The position numbers were made by a program, and so were the translations under genes. A stretch of 64,000 bases of DNA from Micromonospora tarensis. GTDB taxonomy: Bacteria; Actinomycetota; Actinomycetes; Mycobacteriales; Micromonosporaceae. The stretch spans positions 1-64,000 of the forward strand of contig NZ_JAEVHL010000005.1 of NCBI RefSeq assembly GCF_016803395.1. The letters run 5' to 3'. The notes beneath the pieces were generated by a model. The model was not told the origin of the DNA. It was given only the letters and a program-made list of their open reading frames with translations, and made no database searches. How positions within the stretch are numbered: position 1 is the first letter of the stretch; every line of letters starts with the position of its first letter. Below are positions 25,474 to 34,197 of this stretch, one piece after another.

Positions 25474-26258
25474 GCACCCTCTCCCTCGCCGCCCGCGACT
25501 CGGGCACGATGCTGCGGCGCAACCTCCTGCACATGCGGCGCTACCCGTCGATGACCCTGCTGCTCATCGGCATCCCGGTCATCCTCCTGCTGCTCTTCGT
25601 GTACGTCTTCGGTGGCACGCTCGGCGCCGGCCTCGGGCCGTCCGGCGACCGCTCCGACTACGCCAACTACGTCACGCCCGGCATCCTGCTCATCACGGTG
25701 GTCAGCGCGGCGCAGGGCACCGCCATCTCGGTCGCGATGGACATGACCGAGGGCATCATCGCCCGGTTCCGGACGATGGCGATCTTTCGACCGTCGGTGC
25801 TGACCGGCCACGTACTGGGCAGCCTGATCCAGACCATGCTCGGCCTCGCGGCCGTCACCGGGGTGGCGCTGCTCATCGGCTTCCGGCCCACGGCCGGCCC
25901 GGTCGAGTGGCTCGCCGTGATCGGCGTCCTCGCCATGATCACCTTTGCGCTGACCTGGCTCTCCGTCGCTCTCGGTTTGGTGAGCGACAGTGTCGAGACG
26001 GCCAGCAACCTGCCCATGCCGCTGATCCTCCTGCCGTTTTTGGGCAGCGGCTTCGTCCCCACCGACTCCATGCCGACGCCGGTGCGCTGGTTCGCCGACT
26101 ACCAGCCCTTCACGCCGGTCATGGAGACCCTTCGTGGCCTGCTGCTCGGCTCCGGCATCGGCGCGGACGGCATCATCGCGGTTGGCTGGTGCCTCGTCAT
26201 CAGCGTGCTCTCCTTCCTCTGGGCCAAGAATCTCTACAACCGCAACCGCGCGGCCTGA
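25470..26258 (+). CDS. ABC-2 type permease, DrrB-like
   Basis: 262 residues, translationally coupled to the ATPase by an ATGA overlap. Six membrane segments are apparent: SMTLLLIGIPVILLLLFVYV, ILLITVVSAAQGTAISVAM, TMLGLAAVTGVALLIGF, WLAVIGVLAMITFALTWLS, MPLILLPFLGSGFV and GADGIIAVGWCLVISVLSFL. The motif MTEGIIARFRTMAIFRPSVL after the second helix is the coupling helix conserved in ABC-2 permeases. Together with the upstream ATPase it forms a DrrAB-type exporter. It closes the string that begins with the ribbon-helix-helix and DUF4097 genes. Confidence 0.9.
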   Translation: MSTLSLAARDSGTMLRRNLLHMRRYPSMTLLLIGIPVILLLLFVYVFGGTLGAGLGPSGDRSDYANYVTPGILLITVVSAAQGTAISVAMDMTEGIIARFRTMAIFRPSVLTGHVLGSLIQTMLGLAAVTGVALLIGFRPTAGPVEWLAVIGVLAMITFALTWLSVALGLVSDSVETASNLPMPLILLPFLGSGFVPTDSMPTPVRWFADYQPFTPVMETLRGLLLGSGIGADGIIAVGWCLVISVLSFLWAKNLYNRNRAA

Positions 26259-26445
26259 CCCGAGCGGCGTCCGACATCTCGGGTACGCCAACAACCGACA
26301 ACCCGGCCCGGTGGGCCGGGTCGTCGGCGTTGTCCACCGACGAGATCGACTGGACCTCCGTGCGGTCGGGGCATTCGGTACGACGACGACGGCACCCCGA
26401 CCGCACCGAAGCCGAGTTGATCAGGGGGCGGCTCGAGACGTCGAA

Positions 26446-26459
26446 TGTTATCGATAACA
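26446..26459. promoter_or_regulatory. LacI-type operator O1 (araB region)
   Basis: Perfect 14-bp palindrome TGTTATCGATAACA with the central CG typical of LacI-family sites. It is 442 bp before araB, making it a candidate distal looping site. Confidence 0.75.
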
Positions 26460-26577
26460 CGCGCTGCGGAGTCGGCAGTGCCCGATGGGCGGTGTCTCTG
26501 GTGGCGCTCGGTCATGAGCATGCGGCGCTGGAGGGTCGTTCCGTGGCGATAAGCCGGAGCGCACTGAGGCCCGATGA

Positions 26578-26591
26578 TGTTATCGCTGACA
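26578..26591. promoter_or_regulatory. LacI-type operator O2 (araB region)
   Basis: TGTTATCGCTGACA, one mismatch from a palindrome of the same class, 132 bp from O1 and 269 bp from O3. Confidence 0.65.
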
Positions 26592-26832
26592 TCGCGACCG
26601 GTCCGGTGGCTGGTCGCGATCGGACGGTTGTCGCACGGTCTCGCCGGGCGCTGCTTCCTGTCACCCGCCTGCCGACGGTGTCGGTCGGGTCGGCGGGCCG
26701 CGGTAGGCCACTCCGGGCGGCCGTGTCCGGACCTGGCGCAGAATTCGTGTCTTTTGCCCCTATCCGACCTGAAATCGCCCAAGTCGGTATCCGCTTCTGC
26801 GTTCCGTTACGGAGCTGTTGCGGGTGGATGTC

Positions 26833-26861
26833 TTGACGAGTCTGGATGTGAGCGTTAACAC
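26833..26861 (+). promoter_or_regulatory. araB promoter with overlapping LacI-type operator O3
   Basis: TTGACG at 26833-26838, 17-bp spacing, TAACAC at 26856-26861. Operator TGTGAGCGTTAACA covers 26847-26860, overlapping the -10 box, so binding would block RNA polymerase. The same arrangement is seen before the second sugar-binding protein gene at 41.7 kb. Confidence 0.7.
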
Positions 26862-26887
26862 TATCCCCGTTAACGGTGGAGGTGAAC

Positions 26888-28570
26888 ATGAACCGTGTGG
26901 ACGGAGCTGACGACCGCTACGTCGTCGGTGTCGACTTCGGCACCCTGTCCGGGCGAGCTCTGGTGGTCCGTGTCGGTGATGGTGCCGAGTTGGGGACCGC
27001 GGTGCACGAGTACGGCGACGGCGTGATCAGCACGGCGCTTCCGGGAGGTCGATCGCTACCCCCGGACTGGGCCCTGCAGAATCCGGACGACTACCGCGAC
27101 GTCCTGCGGTACGCCGTGCCGGCGGCGGTGTCCGCCGCCGGAGTGGACCCGGCGGCGGTGGTCGGCATCGGCATCGACTTCACCGCCTGCACGGTGCTGC
27201 CGACCCTCGCCGACGGCACTCCGCTCTGCGAGACGCCCGAGCTGCGGGACCGGCCGCACGCCTGGGTCAAGCTGTGGAAGCACCACGCCGCGCAGCCGCA
27301 CGCCGACCGGATCAACGCGCTGGCCCACGAGCGGGCGGAGCCGTGGATCGGCCGCTACGGCGGCAAGATCTCCGCCGAGTGGCAGTTCGCCAAGGGTCTA
27401 CAGATCCTGGAGGAGGACCCGGAGGTCTACGACCGGGCCGAGCGCTTCATCGAGGCGGCCGACTGGATCGTCTGGCAGCTCTGCGGCGCCGAGACCCGCA
27501 ACGTCTGCACTGCCGGCTACAAGGGCATCCTGCAGGACGGCCAGTACCCGTCCGAGGAGTTCCTGACCGCGCTCAACCCCGCCTTCGGTGACTTCGTGGC
27601 CAAGCTGGACGGTCCGTTGCTGCCGCTGGGTGACCGGGCCGGCGCGCTCACCGCCCAGGCCGCCGCGTGGACCGGTCTGCCGGAGGGGATCGCGGTGGCC
27701 GTCGGCAACGTCGACGCGCACGTCACCGCGGCGTCCGCCCAGGCCGTGGAGCCCGGCCGGCTGGTCGCCATCATGGGCACCTCCACCTGTCACGTGGTCA
27801 ACGGTGCCCAGGTCGCCGAGGTGGCCGGCATGTGTGGTGTCGTGGACGGTGGCATCAGCCCCGGCGCGTGGGGTTACGAGGCCGGGCAGAGCGGTGTCGG
27901 CGACATCTTCGGGTGGTTCGTCGAACACGCCGCCCCGGCCGGTGTCGCCTCGCACGAACGCCTCACCGAGTTGGCCGCGAGCCAGCCCGTCGGCGCCCAC
28001 GGCCTGATCGCTCTGGACTGGTGGAACGGCAACCGCTCGTTGCTGGTCAACCACGACCTGAGCGGCATGATCGTCGGGATGACCCTGGCCACCAGGCCGC
28101 AGGACATCTACCGGGCGCTGCTGGAGTCCACCGCGTACGGCACGCGGATGATCATCGAGGCGTTCGTCGACGCCGGAGTCGCGGTGAACGACCTGGTGAT
28201 CGCCGGTGGCCTCACCAACAACGCGCTGCTGATGCAGATCTACGCCGACGTGACCAGGCGGCCGCTGAACATCATCGCCTCGGCGCAGGGGCCGGCGCTG
28301 GGCTCGGCGATTCACGCCGCCGTCGCCGCCGGCGCGTACCCGTCCATCCACGAGGCCTCGCAGGCGATGGGCCGGGTGCACGAGGCCGTCTACCGTCCGG
28401 ACCCCGAGCGGGCCCGCGCCTACGACGCCCTGTACGCCGAGTACCGGACACTGCACGACCACTTCGGACGCGGCGGCAACGACGTCCTGCTCCGCCTGCG
28501 GGCGATCCGCAACGCGGCGGTGGTGACCGCCGCCAGCACACCCGAGACCGCATTGGAGGTGGTCGCGTGA
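26888..28570 (+). CDS. araB: Ribulokinase
   Basis: 560 residues from the ATG at 26888, chosen over the GTG at 26876 because of GGAGGTG placed just upstream. FGGY-kinase features: VVGVDFGTLSGRALVVR at the N-terminus, GIGIDFTACTVLP, then PHAWVKLWKHHAAQPHADRI and the ribulokinase signature KISAEWQFAKGLQILEEDPE. The ATPase half has VAIMGTSTCHVVN, GLIALDWWNGNRSLLVNHDL, VIAGGLTNNALLMQIYADVT and QGPALGSAIHAAVAAGAYP. It phosphorylates L-ribulose to L-ribulose 5-phosphate in arabinose catabolism. First gene of an araB-araD pair with a 4-bp overlap, under three LacI-type operators. Confidence 0.95.
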   Translation: MNRVDGADDRYVVGVDFGTLSGRALVVRVGDGAELGTAVHEYGDGVISTALPGGRSLPPDWALQNPDDYRDVLRYAVPAAVSAAGVDPAAVVGIGIDFTACTVLPTLADGTPLCETPELRDRPHAWVKLWKHHAAQPHADRINALAHERAEPWIGRYGGKISAEWQFAKGLQILEEDPEVYDRAERFIEAADWIVWQLCGAETRNVCTAGYKGILQDGQYPSEEFLTALNPAFGDFVAKLDGPLLPLGDRAGALTAQAAAWTGLPEGIAVAVGNVDAHVTAASAQAVEPGRLVAIMGTSTCHVVNGAQVAEVAGMCGVVDGGISPGAWGYEAGQSGVGDIFGWFVEHAAPAGVASHERLTELAASQPVGAHGLIALDWWNGNRSLLVNHDLSGMIVGMTLATRPQDIYRALLESTAYGTRMIIEAFVDAGVAVNDLVIAGGLTNNALLMQIYADVTRRPLNIIASAQGPALGSAIHAAVAAGAYPSIHEASQAMGRVHEAVYRPDPERARAYDALYAEYRTLHDHFGRGGNDVLLRLRAIRNAAVVTAASTPETALEVVA

Positions 28571-29259
28571 GCACCGAGGTGACCCGACGGATCCGTGAGC
28601 TGCGCGAGACCGTCGCCCGCCTGCACGGCGAGCTGACCCGCAACAACCTGGTCGCGTGGACGTCCGGCAACGTCTCCGCGCGCGTTCCCGGCCAGGACCT
28701 GATGGTGATCAAGCCGAGCGGGGTGAGCTACGACGACCTCACCGCCGCCACGATGGTGGTGTGCGACCTCGACGGCGTCCTCGTCGAGGGAGACTTCGCG
28801 CCGTCCAGCGACACCGCCGCCCACGCGTACGTCTACCGGGCCATGCCCGAGGTCGGTGGGGTCGTGCACACGCACAGCTCGTACGCCACCGCCTGGGCGG
28901 CGTGCGGGGAGTCGATTCCCTGCCACCTGACCGCGCAGGCCGACGAGTTCGGCGGGGAGATCCCGATCGGCCCGTTCGCGCTGATCGGCGGCGACGACAT
29001 CGGCAAGGGCATCGTCGCCACGCTCGCCGGGCACCGCTCACCGGCGGTGTTGATGCGTAACCACGGCGTGTTCACCATCGGCCGGAACGCCCGCGCGGCG
29101 GTCAAGGCGGCGGTCATGTGCGAGGACGTGGCCCGCACCGCGTACCTGGCCCGCACCCTCGGGCAGCCGGTGCCGATGGCACAGGCCGACATCGACTCCC
29201 TCCACGACCGCTATCAGAACGTCTACGGTCAACACCCAGTCGCACCGGCGGGTTCCTGA
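28567..29259 (+). CDS. araD: L-ribulose-5-phosphate 4-epimerase (class II aldolase family)
   Basis: 230 residues from a GTG overlapping the araB stop (GTGA). Class II aldolase/epimerase motifs: RNNLVAWTSGNVSAR, MVIKPSGVSYDDLT, the acid pocket SSDTAAHAYVYRAMPEVGGV, metal ligands HTHSSYATAWA and the later His in LMRNHGVFTIGRNARAA. It converts L-ribulose 5-phosphate to D-xylulose 5-phosphate, the last dedicated step before the pentose phosphate pathway. The sequence between residues 115 and 130 differs from enterobacterial AraD, so an actinobacterial subtype. Operon context (araB before it) makes the assignment firm. Confidence 0.92.
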   Translation: MSTEVTRRIRELRETVARLHGELTRNNLVAWTSGNVSARVPGQDLMVIKPSGVSYDDLTAATMVVCDLDGVLVEGDFAPSSDTAAHAYVYRAMPEVGGVVHTHSSYATAWAACGESIPCHLTAQADEFGGEIPIGPFALIGGDDIGKGIVATLAGHRSPAVLMRNHGVFTIGRNARAAVKAAVMCEDVARTAYLARTLGQPVPMAQADIDSLHDRYQNVYGQHPVAPAGS

Positions 29260-29387
29260 CTCTTCCCCGATCATCGGGACCCGCCGGTCTGCACCACGAC
29301 GCACCAGCACGCACCACCCGCGTACACCGCTCTGTCGCACCTCGGCGGTTGGCGCGGTTACCCACCACATCCAGCCAAGGAGATTCG

Positions 29388-30392
29388 ATGGGAAAGATGC
29401 GAACGCAGTCCGTTCGGTGGCGCGCTGTCGCGGTCCTCGCCAGCGCGTTGCTGGTCGGGGGCGTGGCGGCCTGCGGCAACAGTGACACGGGCGGCGGCGG
29501 GTCCAAGGATGACGGCAAGATCACGATGGGCTTCTCCCAGGTCGGTGCGGAGAGCGGGTGGCGTACGGCGAACACCACCTCGATCAAGGAGTCCGCGGCC
29601 GCGGCGGGTATCGAGCTGAAGTTCGACGACGCCCAGCAGAAGCAGGAAAACCAGATCAAGGCGATCCGCAACTACATCCAGCAGAAGGTCGACGTGATCG
29701 CCTTCTCGCCGGTGGTGGAGTCCGGCTGGGACACCGTGCTCAAGGAGGCCAAGGACGCCAAGATCCCGGTCATCCTGACCGACCGTTCGGTGGACTCGGC
29801 CGACAAGTCGCTGTACAAGACGTTCCTCGGCTCGGACTTCGTCAAGGAGGGCCGCCTCGCGGGTGAGTGGCTGGTCGAGCAGAAGAAGACCGCCTCGGGC
29901 CCGGTGAACATCGTCGAGCTACAGGGCAACACCGGTGCGGCGCCGGCCAACGACCGGAAGAAGGGCTTCGGTGAGGCGATCGCCGCCAACCCGAACCTGA
30001 AGATCATCGCTTCCCAGCCGGGTGACTTCACCCGGGCGGGTGGCAAGCAGGTCATGGAGCAGTTCCTCAAGGCCAACCCGAAGATCGACGTGCTGTTCGC
30101 GCACAACGACGACATGGGTCTGGGCGCGCTCGAGGCGATCACCGCGGCCGGCAAGGTGCCCGGCAAGGACATCACCATCATCACCGTCGACGCGGTCAAG
30201 GACGGCATGCAGGCGCTCGCCGACGGGAAGTTCAACTTCATCGCGGAGTGCAGCCCGCTGCTCGGCCCGCAGCTGATGGACCTGGCCAAGAAGGTCCACG
30301 CGGGCGAGGAGGTGCCTGCTCGGATCGAGACCGAGGAGACCACCTTCACCCAGGAGCAGGCCAAGGAGGCCCTGCCCAACCGTAAGTACTGA
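29388..30392 (+). CDS. Sugar ABC transporter substrate-binding lipoprotein, YtfQ-like
   Basis: 334 residues from the ATG at 29388 (AAGGAG upstream). Signal peptide with lipobox VGGVAACGNS (Cys near 29), then a Gly/Ser linker. The periplasmic-binding type I fold: ITMGFSQVGAESGWRTANTT, FDDAQQKQENQIKAIRNYIQ, VDVIAFSPVVESGWDTVLKE, VILTDRSVDSADKSLYKTFL and LFAHNDDMGLGALEAI. These blocks closely follow YtfQ, the galactofuranose/arabinofuranose binding protein, so arabinose in furanose form is a likely ligand. It heads the importer operon and is followed by an intercistronic hairpin, which would raise its level over the membrane parts. Confidence 0.9.
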   Translation: MGKMRTQSVRWRAVAVLASALLVGGVAACGNSDTGGGGSKDDGKITMGFSQVGAESGWRTANTTSIKESAAAAGIELKFDDAQQKQENQIKAIRNYIQQKVDVIAFSPVVESGWDTVLKEAKDAKIPVILTDRSVDSADKSLYKTFLGSDFVKEGRLAGEWLVEQKKTASGPVNIVELQGNTGAAPANDRKKGFGEAIAANPNLKIIASQPGDFTRAGGKQVMEQFLKANPKIDVLFAHNDDMGLGALEAITAAGKVPGKDITIITVDAVKDGMQALADGKFNFIAECSPLLGPQLMDLAKKVHAGEEVPARIETEETTFTQEQAKEALPNRKY

Positions 30393-30399
30393 TCGACGA

Positions 30400-30429
30400 C
30401 GGGGTCGCCGCGCTCGCGTGGCGACCCCG
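30400..30429 (+). terminator. Intercistronic hairpin after the YtfQ-like gene
   Basis: 10-bp perfect stem CGGGGTCGCC with GGCGACCCCG. No U-run follows. It lies between the binding-protein gene and its ATPase gene, so it probably attenuates transcription or protects the upstream mRNA rather than ending the operon. Confidence 0.55.
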
Positions 30430-30577
30430 CCGCGTCATTTCCTTACCCACAACGGACCGGGCCTGGCCCGCGACCATCCCGCAACACCCCCGCCGAGCGA
30501 CCCGCAGGGACGAGCGGCGGAGGTCGCGGGGGCGTCGCGGCCCTTCCGTGTCGACGACCCAGAAGAGGTCTGATGGG

Positions 30578-32119
30578 ATGACGGATAGCCGTCCGGTCCT
30601 GACGATGACCGGGATCAGCAAGTCCTTCCCCGGGGTGCGCGCACTCCACGACGTCAACTTCCGGCTCTTTCCCGGCGAGGTGCACGCCCTGATGGGCGAG
30701 AACGGCGCCGGCAAGTCCACCCTCATCAAGGTGCTGACCGGCGTCTACGACACCGACGCGGGCACGATCACCCTCGCCGACGAGCCGGTGTCGTTCACCG
30801 GGCCGATGCAGGCGACCGCCGCCGGGGTGAGCACCGTTTTCCAGGAGGTCAACCTCTGCACCAACCTCTCGGTCGCGGAGAACATCTTCATCGGCCGTGA
30901 GCCCCGGCGTCTCGGCGCCGTCCGCTGGGCTGAGGTCCGCCGCCGCGCCCGGGCCCTGCTGGCCCGCCTCGACCTCGACCTCGACGTCAGCGCGCCGCTC
31001 GGCTCGTACTCGCTGGCGATCCAGCAGATGGTCGCCATCGCCCGCGCGATCGACATCCAGGCCCGGGTGCTGATCCTGGACGAGCCGACCTCCAGCCTCG
31101 ACGCCGGTGAGGTGGCGCAGTTGTTCCGCATCATGCGGCAACTGCGCGACGAGGGCATCGCCATCCTGTTCGTGACCCACTTCCTCGACCAGGTCTACGA
31201 GATCGCTGACCGGATCACCGTGCTGCGCAACGGCGGGCTCGTCGGCGAGTACCTCACCGCCGAGCTGCCCCAGCTCTCCCTGGTGGAGAAGATGATCGGC
31301 AAGGAGCTCGACGTCCTGGAGGGCATCGAGGAGCACGCCCGTCGGGACCTGGCCGCGCTGGAGGAGGGCACCCCGCTGGTGGCGGTGTCGAACTTCTCCC
31401 GCGCGGGCGCTGTCGAGCCGTTCAGTCTCACCATCCACTCCGGCGAGGTGGTGGGCCTGGCCGGCCTGCTGGGCTCCGGGCGTACCGAGGTCGCGCGGTT
31501 GTTGTTCGGCGCCGATCGGACCGACGGTGGACAGGTCGCCATCGACGGCACGGCGAGCAGCCTGCGCACCCCCGCCCAGGCCATCGACCACGGTGTCGGC
31601 TTCTGTTCCGAGAACCGCCGCGCCGAGGGCATCGTCGCCGACCTGTCGGTGCGGGAGAACATGATCCTGGCCATGCAGGCGGCCCGCGGCTGGCTGCGGC
31701 CCATTCCGCGTCGTCGTCAGGACGAGCTGGTCGACAAGTACATCAAGGCGCTCAACATCCGGCCGGCGGACCCGGAGGCGCCGGTCCGGAACCTCTCCGG
31801 CGGCAACCAGCAGAAGGTGCTCCTGGCCCGCTGGCTGATCACCGAGCCGCGGCTGCTGATCCTGGACGAGCCGACCCGGGGCATCGACATCGGCGCGAAG
31901 ACCGAGATCCAGAAGCTGGTGGCGCAGCTGTCCGACGGTGGCATGGCGGTGCTGTTCATCTCCGCCGAGCTGGAGGAGGTGCTGCGGCTCAGTCACAAGG
32001 TGGCGGTGATGCGGGACCGGCAGATGGTGGCGCAGCTCGCCAACGACGACAGCCTGGACGCCGACCGCATCATGCAGACCATCGCCAGCGGATCTCACCG
32101 GGAGGAGGCAGACCGATGA
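30578..32119 (+). CDS. Sugar ABC transporter ATPase with two ATP-binding domains, YtfR-like
   Basis: 513 residues from the ATG at 30578 (AGAGG upstream; a GTG at 30548 is possible). First domain: Walker [16 protein letters not shown]-loop FQEVNLCTNLSVAENIFIG, Walker [19 protein letters not shown], signature replaced by SYSLAIQQMVAIARAI. Second domain: degenerate Walker A GLLGSGRTEVARLLFG, EGIVADLSVRENMILA, signature [16 protein letters not shown], Walker [17 protein letters not shown]. This asymmetric double ATPase is typical of monosaccharide importers. REPRRLGAVRW is the block seen in YtfR. Coupled to the next permease gene by an ATGA overlap. Confidence 0.92.
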   Translation: MTDSRPVLTMTGISKSFPGVRALHDVNFRLFPGEVHALMGENGAGKSTLIKVLTGVYDTDAGTITLADEPVSFTGPMQATAAGVSTVFQEVNLCTNLSVAENIFIGREPRRLGAVRWAEVRRRARALLARLDLDLDVSAPLGSYSLAIQQMVAIARAIDIQARVLILDEPTSSLDAGEVAQLFRIMRQLRDEGIAILFVTHFLDQVYEIADRITVLRNGGLVGEYLTAELPQLSLVEKMIGKELDVLEGIEEHARRDLAALEEGTPLVAVSNFSRAGAVEPFSLTIHSGEVVGLAGLLGSGRTEVARLLFGADRTDGGQVAIDGTASSLRTPAQAIDHGVGFCSENRRAEGIVADLSVRENMILAMQAARGWLRPIPRRRQDELVDKYIKALNIRPADPEAPVRNLSGGNQQKVLLARWLITEPRLLILDEPTRGIDIGAKTEIQKLVAQLSDGGMAVLFISAELEEVLRLSHKVAVMRDRQMVAQLANDDSLDADRIMQTIASGSHREEADR

Positions 32120-33185
32120 GCGACACCACGAGCCGCTACCGGACGATGATCGGTCACCGGCTGTTCTGGCCCGCCGCCGTGCTGTTCGTCATGCTCGCCG
32201 CGAACACCATCTATCGGCCCGGGTTCCTGTCCATCGAGCTCAAGGACGGGCACCTGTACGGCACGCCGATCGACATCCTGCGGCTGAGCGCGCCGCTGAT
32301 CCTCGTAGCACTGGGCATGACCCTGGTCATCTCCACCGGCGGCATCGACCTCTCGGTCGGCTCGCTCTGCGCGATCAGCGCGCGATCGCCTGCATGTACA
32401 TCAGCAAGCAGCCCGACCAGAACAGCCTCGGCGTGGTGCTGACCGCCCTCGCGATGGCGATGGGCGTCTCGCTGGTGCTCGGCGCCTGGAACGGGGTGCT
32501 GGTGGCAGTGATCGGTATCCAACCGATTATCGCCACCCTGATCCTGATGGTGGCCGGTCGGGGCCTCGCCCAGCTGGTCACCGAGGGTCAGATCATCACC
32601 ATCAACTCCGAGCCGTACCGGGCGATCGGCCTGGGTCACGCGCTGACCCTGCCGCTGGCCATCTTCATCGCCCTCGCCGCGGCCCTGCTCGTCGCCGCGT
32701 TCACCAGGCGGACCGCGCTCGGCATGATCGTCGAGTCGGTGGGCGGTAACTCCGAGGCCAGCCGGTTGGCGGGCATTCGCTCCGGCCGGGTGGTGTTCCT
32801 CGTCTACGTGGTCAGCGCCGCGTGCGCCGCGGTGGCCGGCTTCATGATGACCGCGAACGTGTCCAGCGCCGACGGCAACGCGGCCGGTCTCTGGGTGGAG
32901 CTGGACGCGATCCTCGCGGTCGTCATCGGCGGCACGTCCCTCGCGGGCGGCCGGTTCTTCCTCAGTGGCACGATCATCGGTGCGCTGATCATCCAGACCC
33001 TGACCACCACGGTGTACGCCATGAACATCTCGCCGCAGACGTCGCTGCTGTTCAAGGCGGTCGTCGTCATCGCCGTCTGCCTCATCCAGGCGCCGGCCTT
33101 CCGGGCCCGGTTCCGCCGCCGCAGGCGCGGCACCCCGCCGCCCGTCGCCATCGCCGACAAGCCGAAGGAGCAGGTGCCGGCATGA
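32116..33185 (+). pseudogene. Sugar ABC transporter permease (YtfT-like), interrupted by a frameshift
   Basis: The 5' frame gives MSDTTSRYRTMIGHRLFWPA, a first membrane helix, then PLILVALGMTLVISTGGIDL and SVGSLCAIS before losing frame near 32381. The other frame continues AIACMYISKQPDQNSLGVVL, IGIQPIIATLILMVAGRGLA and AFTRRTALGMIVESVGGNSE ASRLAGIR. Restoring one G in AGCGCGCG makes a 356-residue permease with the family motif GG.DLSVG intact. It matches YtfT-type monosaccharide permeases and lies between its ATPase and a second permease with 4-bp overlaps on both sides. Sequencing error is the simplest reading. Confidence 0.8.
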
Positions 33186-34171
33186 CCACTGGATCGCTCA
33201 CCGCCCCTCGGACCCGGTTCCGACTGCCGAGGCGGCAGATACCGGTGCTGGCGACGCTCGCGCTGCTGCTGGTGATGTACGGCATCGGTGTGTCCCAGTA
33301 CACGGCGTTCTCCAACGTGCAGGTCATCTTCAACGTCTTCATCGACAACGGCTTCCTGCTCGTGGTCGCGGTGGGCATGACCTTCGTGATCCTCACCGGC
33401 GGCATCGACCTGTCGGTGGGCTCGGTGGTCGCGATGACGGCGATGGTGTCGGCCGCGCTGCTGCAGAACGGCATGCCGGCGGCGCTGGTGCTGGTCATCG
33501 CCCTGCTCATCGGCCCCACGCTCGGCCTGCTGATGGGTTGCGCCATCCATTTCTTCGAGATCCAGCCGTTCATCGTGACGCTCGCCGGGATGTTCTTCGC
33601 CCGGGGCATGTGCACGTTCATCTCCGGCGCGTCGATCCCGATCACCGACGGGTTCTGGACCTCGATGTCGCAGGAGCGGATCGGCAACCCCGCCGGCAAC
33701 TTCGTGTCGATCAGCGTGCTGATCGCCTTCGCCGTGGTCGCCGTCGCCGCGTACACGCTGGCCTACACCCGGCTGGGGCGCAACGTGTACGCCATCGGCG
33801 GCAACCCGCAGTCGGCGCTGCTGATGGGTCTGCCGGTGGGTCGCACCCGGATCGCCGTCTACACGATCAGTGGTCTGTGCTCGGCGATCGGCGGCATCCT
33901 GCTGTCCTTCTACACCCTCTCCGGCGCTCCGCTGATCGCGGTGGGGATGGAGCTGGACGTCATCGCCGCCGTCGTCATCGGTGGCACGGTGCTCACCGGA
34001 GGTGCCGGCTACGTCTTCGGCACGGTGCTCGGCGTCCTGGTCCTGGGCGTGATCCAGACCCTCATCACCTTCGACGGGAGCCTCAACTCCTGGTGGACCA
34101 AGATCGTGATTGGCGGCCTGCTCTTCGCGTTCATCCTTCTCCAGCGCCTCATCGGAATTCGTTACAAGTGA
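33182..34171 (+). CDS. Sugar ABC transporter permease, YjfF-like
   Basis: 329 residues, ATGA overlap with the previous permease. Around nine hydrophobic segments including [40 protein letters not shown] followed by [39 protein letters not shown] and [20 protein letters not shown]. The [12 protein letters not shown] motif and the [14 protein letters not shown] segment are typical of YjfF. Monosaccharide importers of this type use two different permeases in a heterodimer with one double ATPase. It is followed 26 bp later by araA, so transport and isomerisation are cotranscribed. Confidence 0.92.
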   Translation: MTTGSLTAPRTRFRLPRRQIPVLATLALLLVMYGIGVSQYTAFSNVQVIFNVFIDNGFLLVVAVGMTFVILTGGIDLSVGSVVAMTAMVSAALLQNGMPAALVLVIALLIGPTLGLLMGCAIHFFEIQPFIVTLAGMFFARGMCTFISGASIPITDGFWTSMSQERIGNPAGNFVSISVLIAFAVVAVAAYTLAYTRLGRNVYAIGGNPQSALLMGLPVGRTRIAVYTISGLCSAIGGILLSFYTLSGAPLIAVGMELDVIAAVVIGGTVLTGGAGYVFGTVLGVLVLGVIQTLITFDGSLNSWWTKIVIGGLLFAFILLQRLIGIRYK

Positions 34172-34197
34172 CCGCCCCTCTCGCGGAAGGCAACCCC

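Larger units (their letters stand above)
26259..26887 (+). other. Long regulatory intergenic region upstream of araB
   Basis: About 630 bp without a supported gene, with locally lower GC than its surroundings. It holds three LacI-type operators (26446, 26578, 26847), a promoter (26833-26861) and a 10-bp palindrome CCGTTAACGG (26867-26876) touching the ribosome-binding site of araB. Open frames across it have no recognisable protein pattern. Confidence 0.6.

Noticed and set aside
26234-26836. Open frames on both strands in the region before araB
   Set aside because: No protein-like pattern, and the frames run through operators and the promoter.
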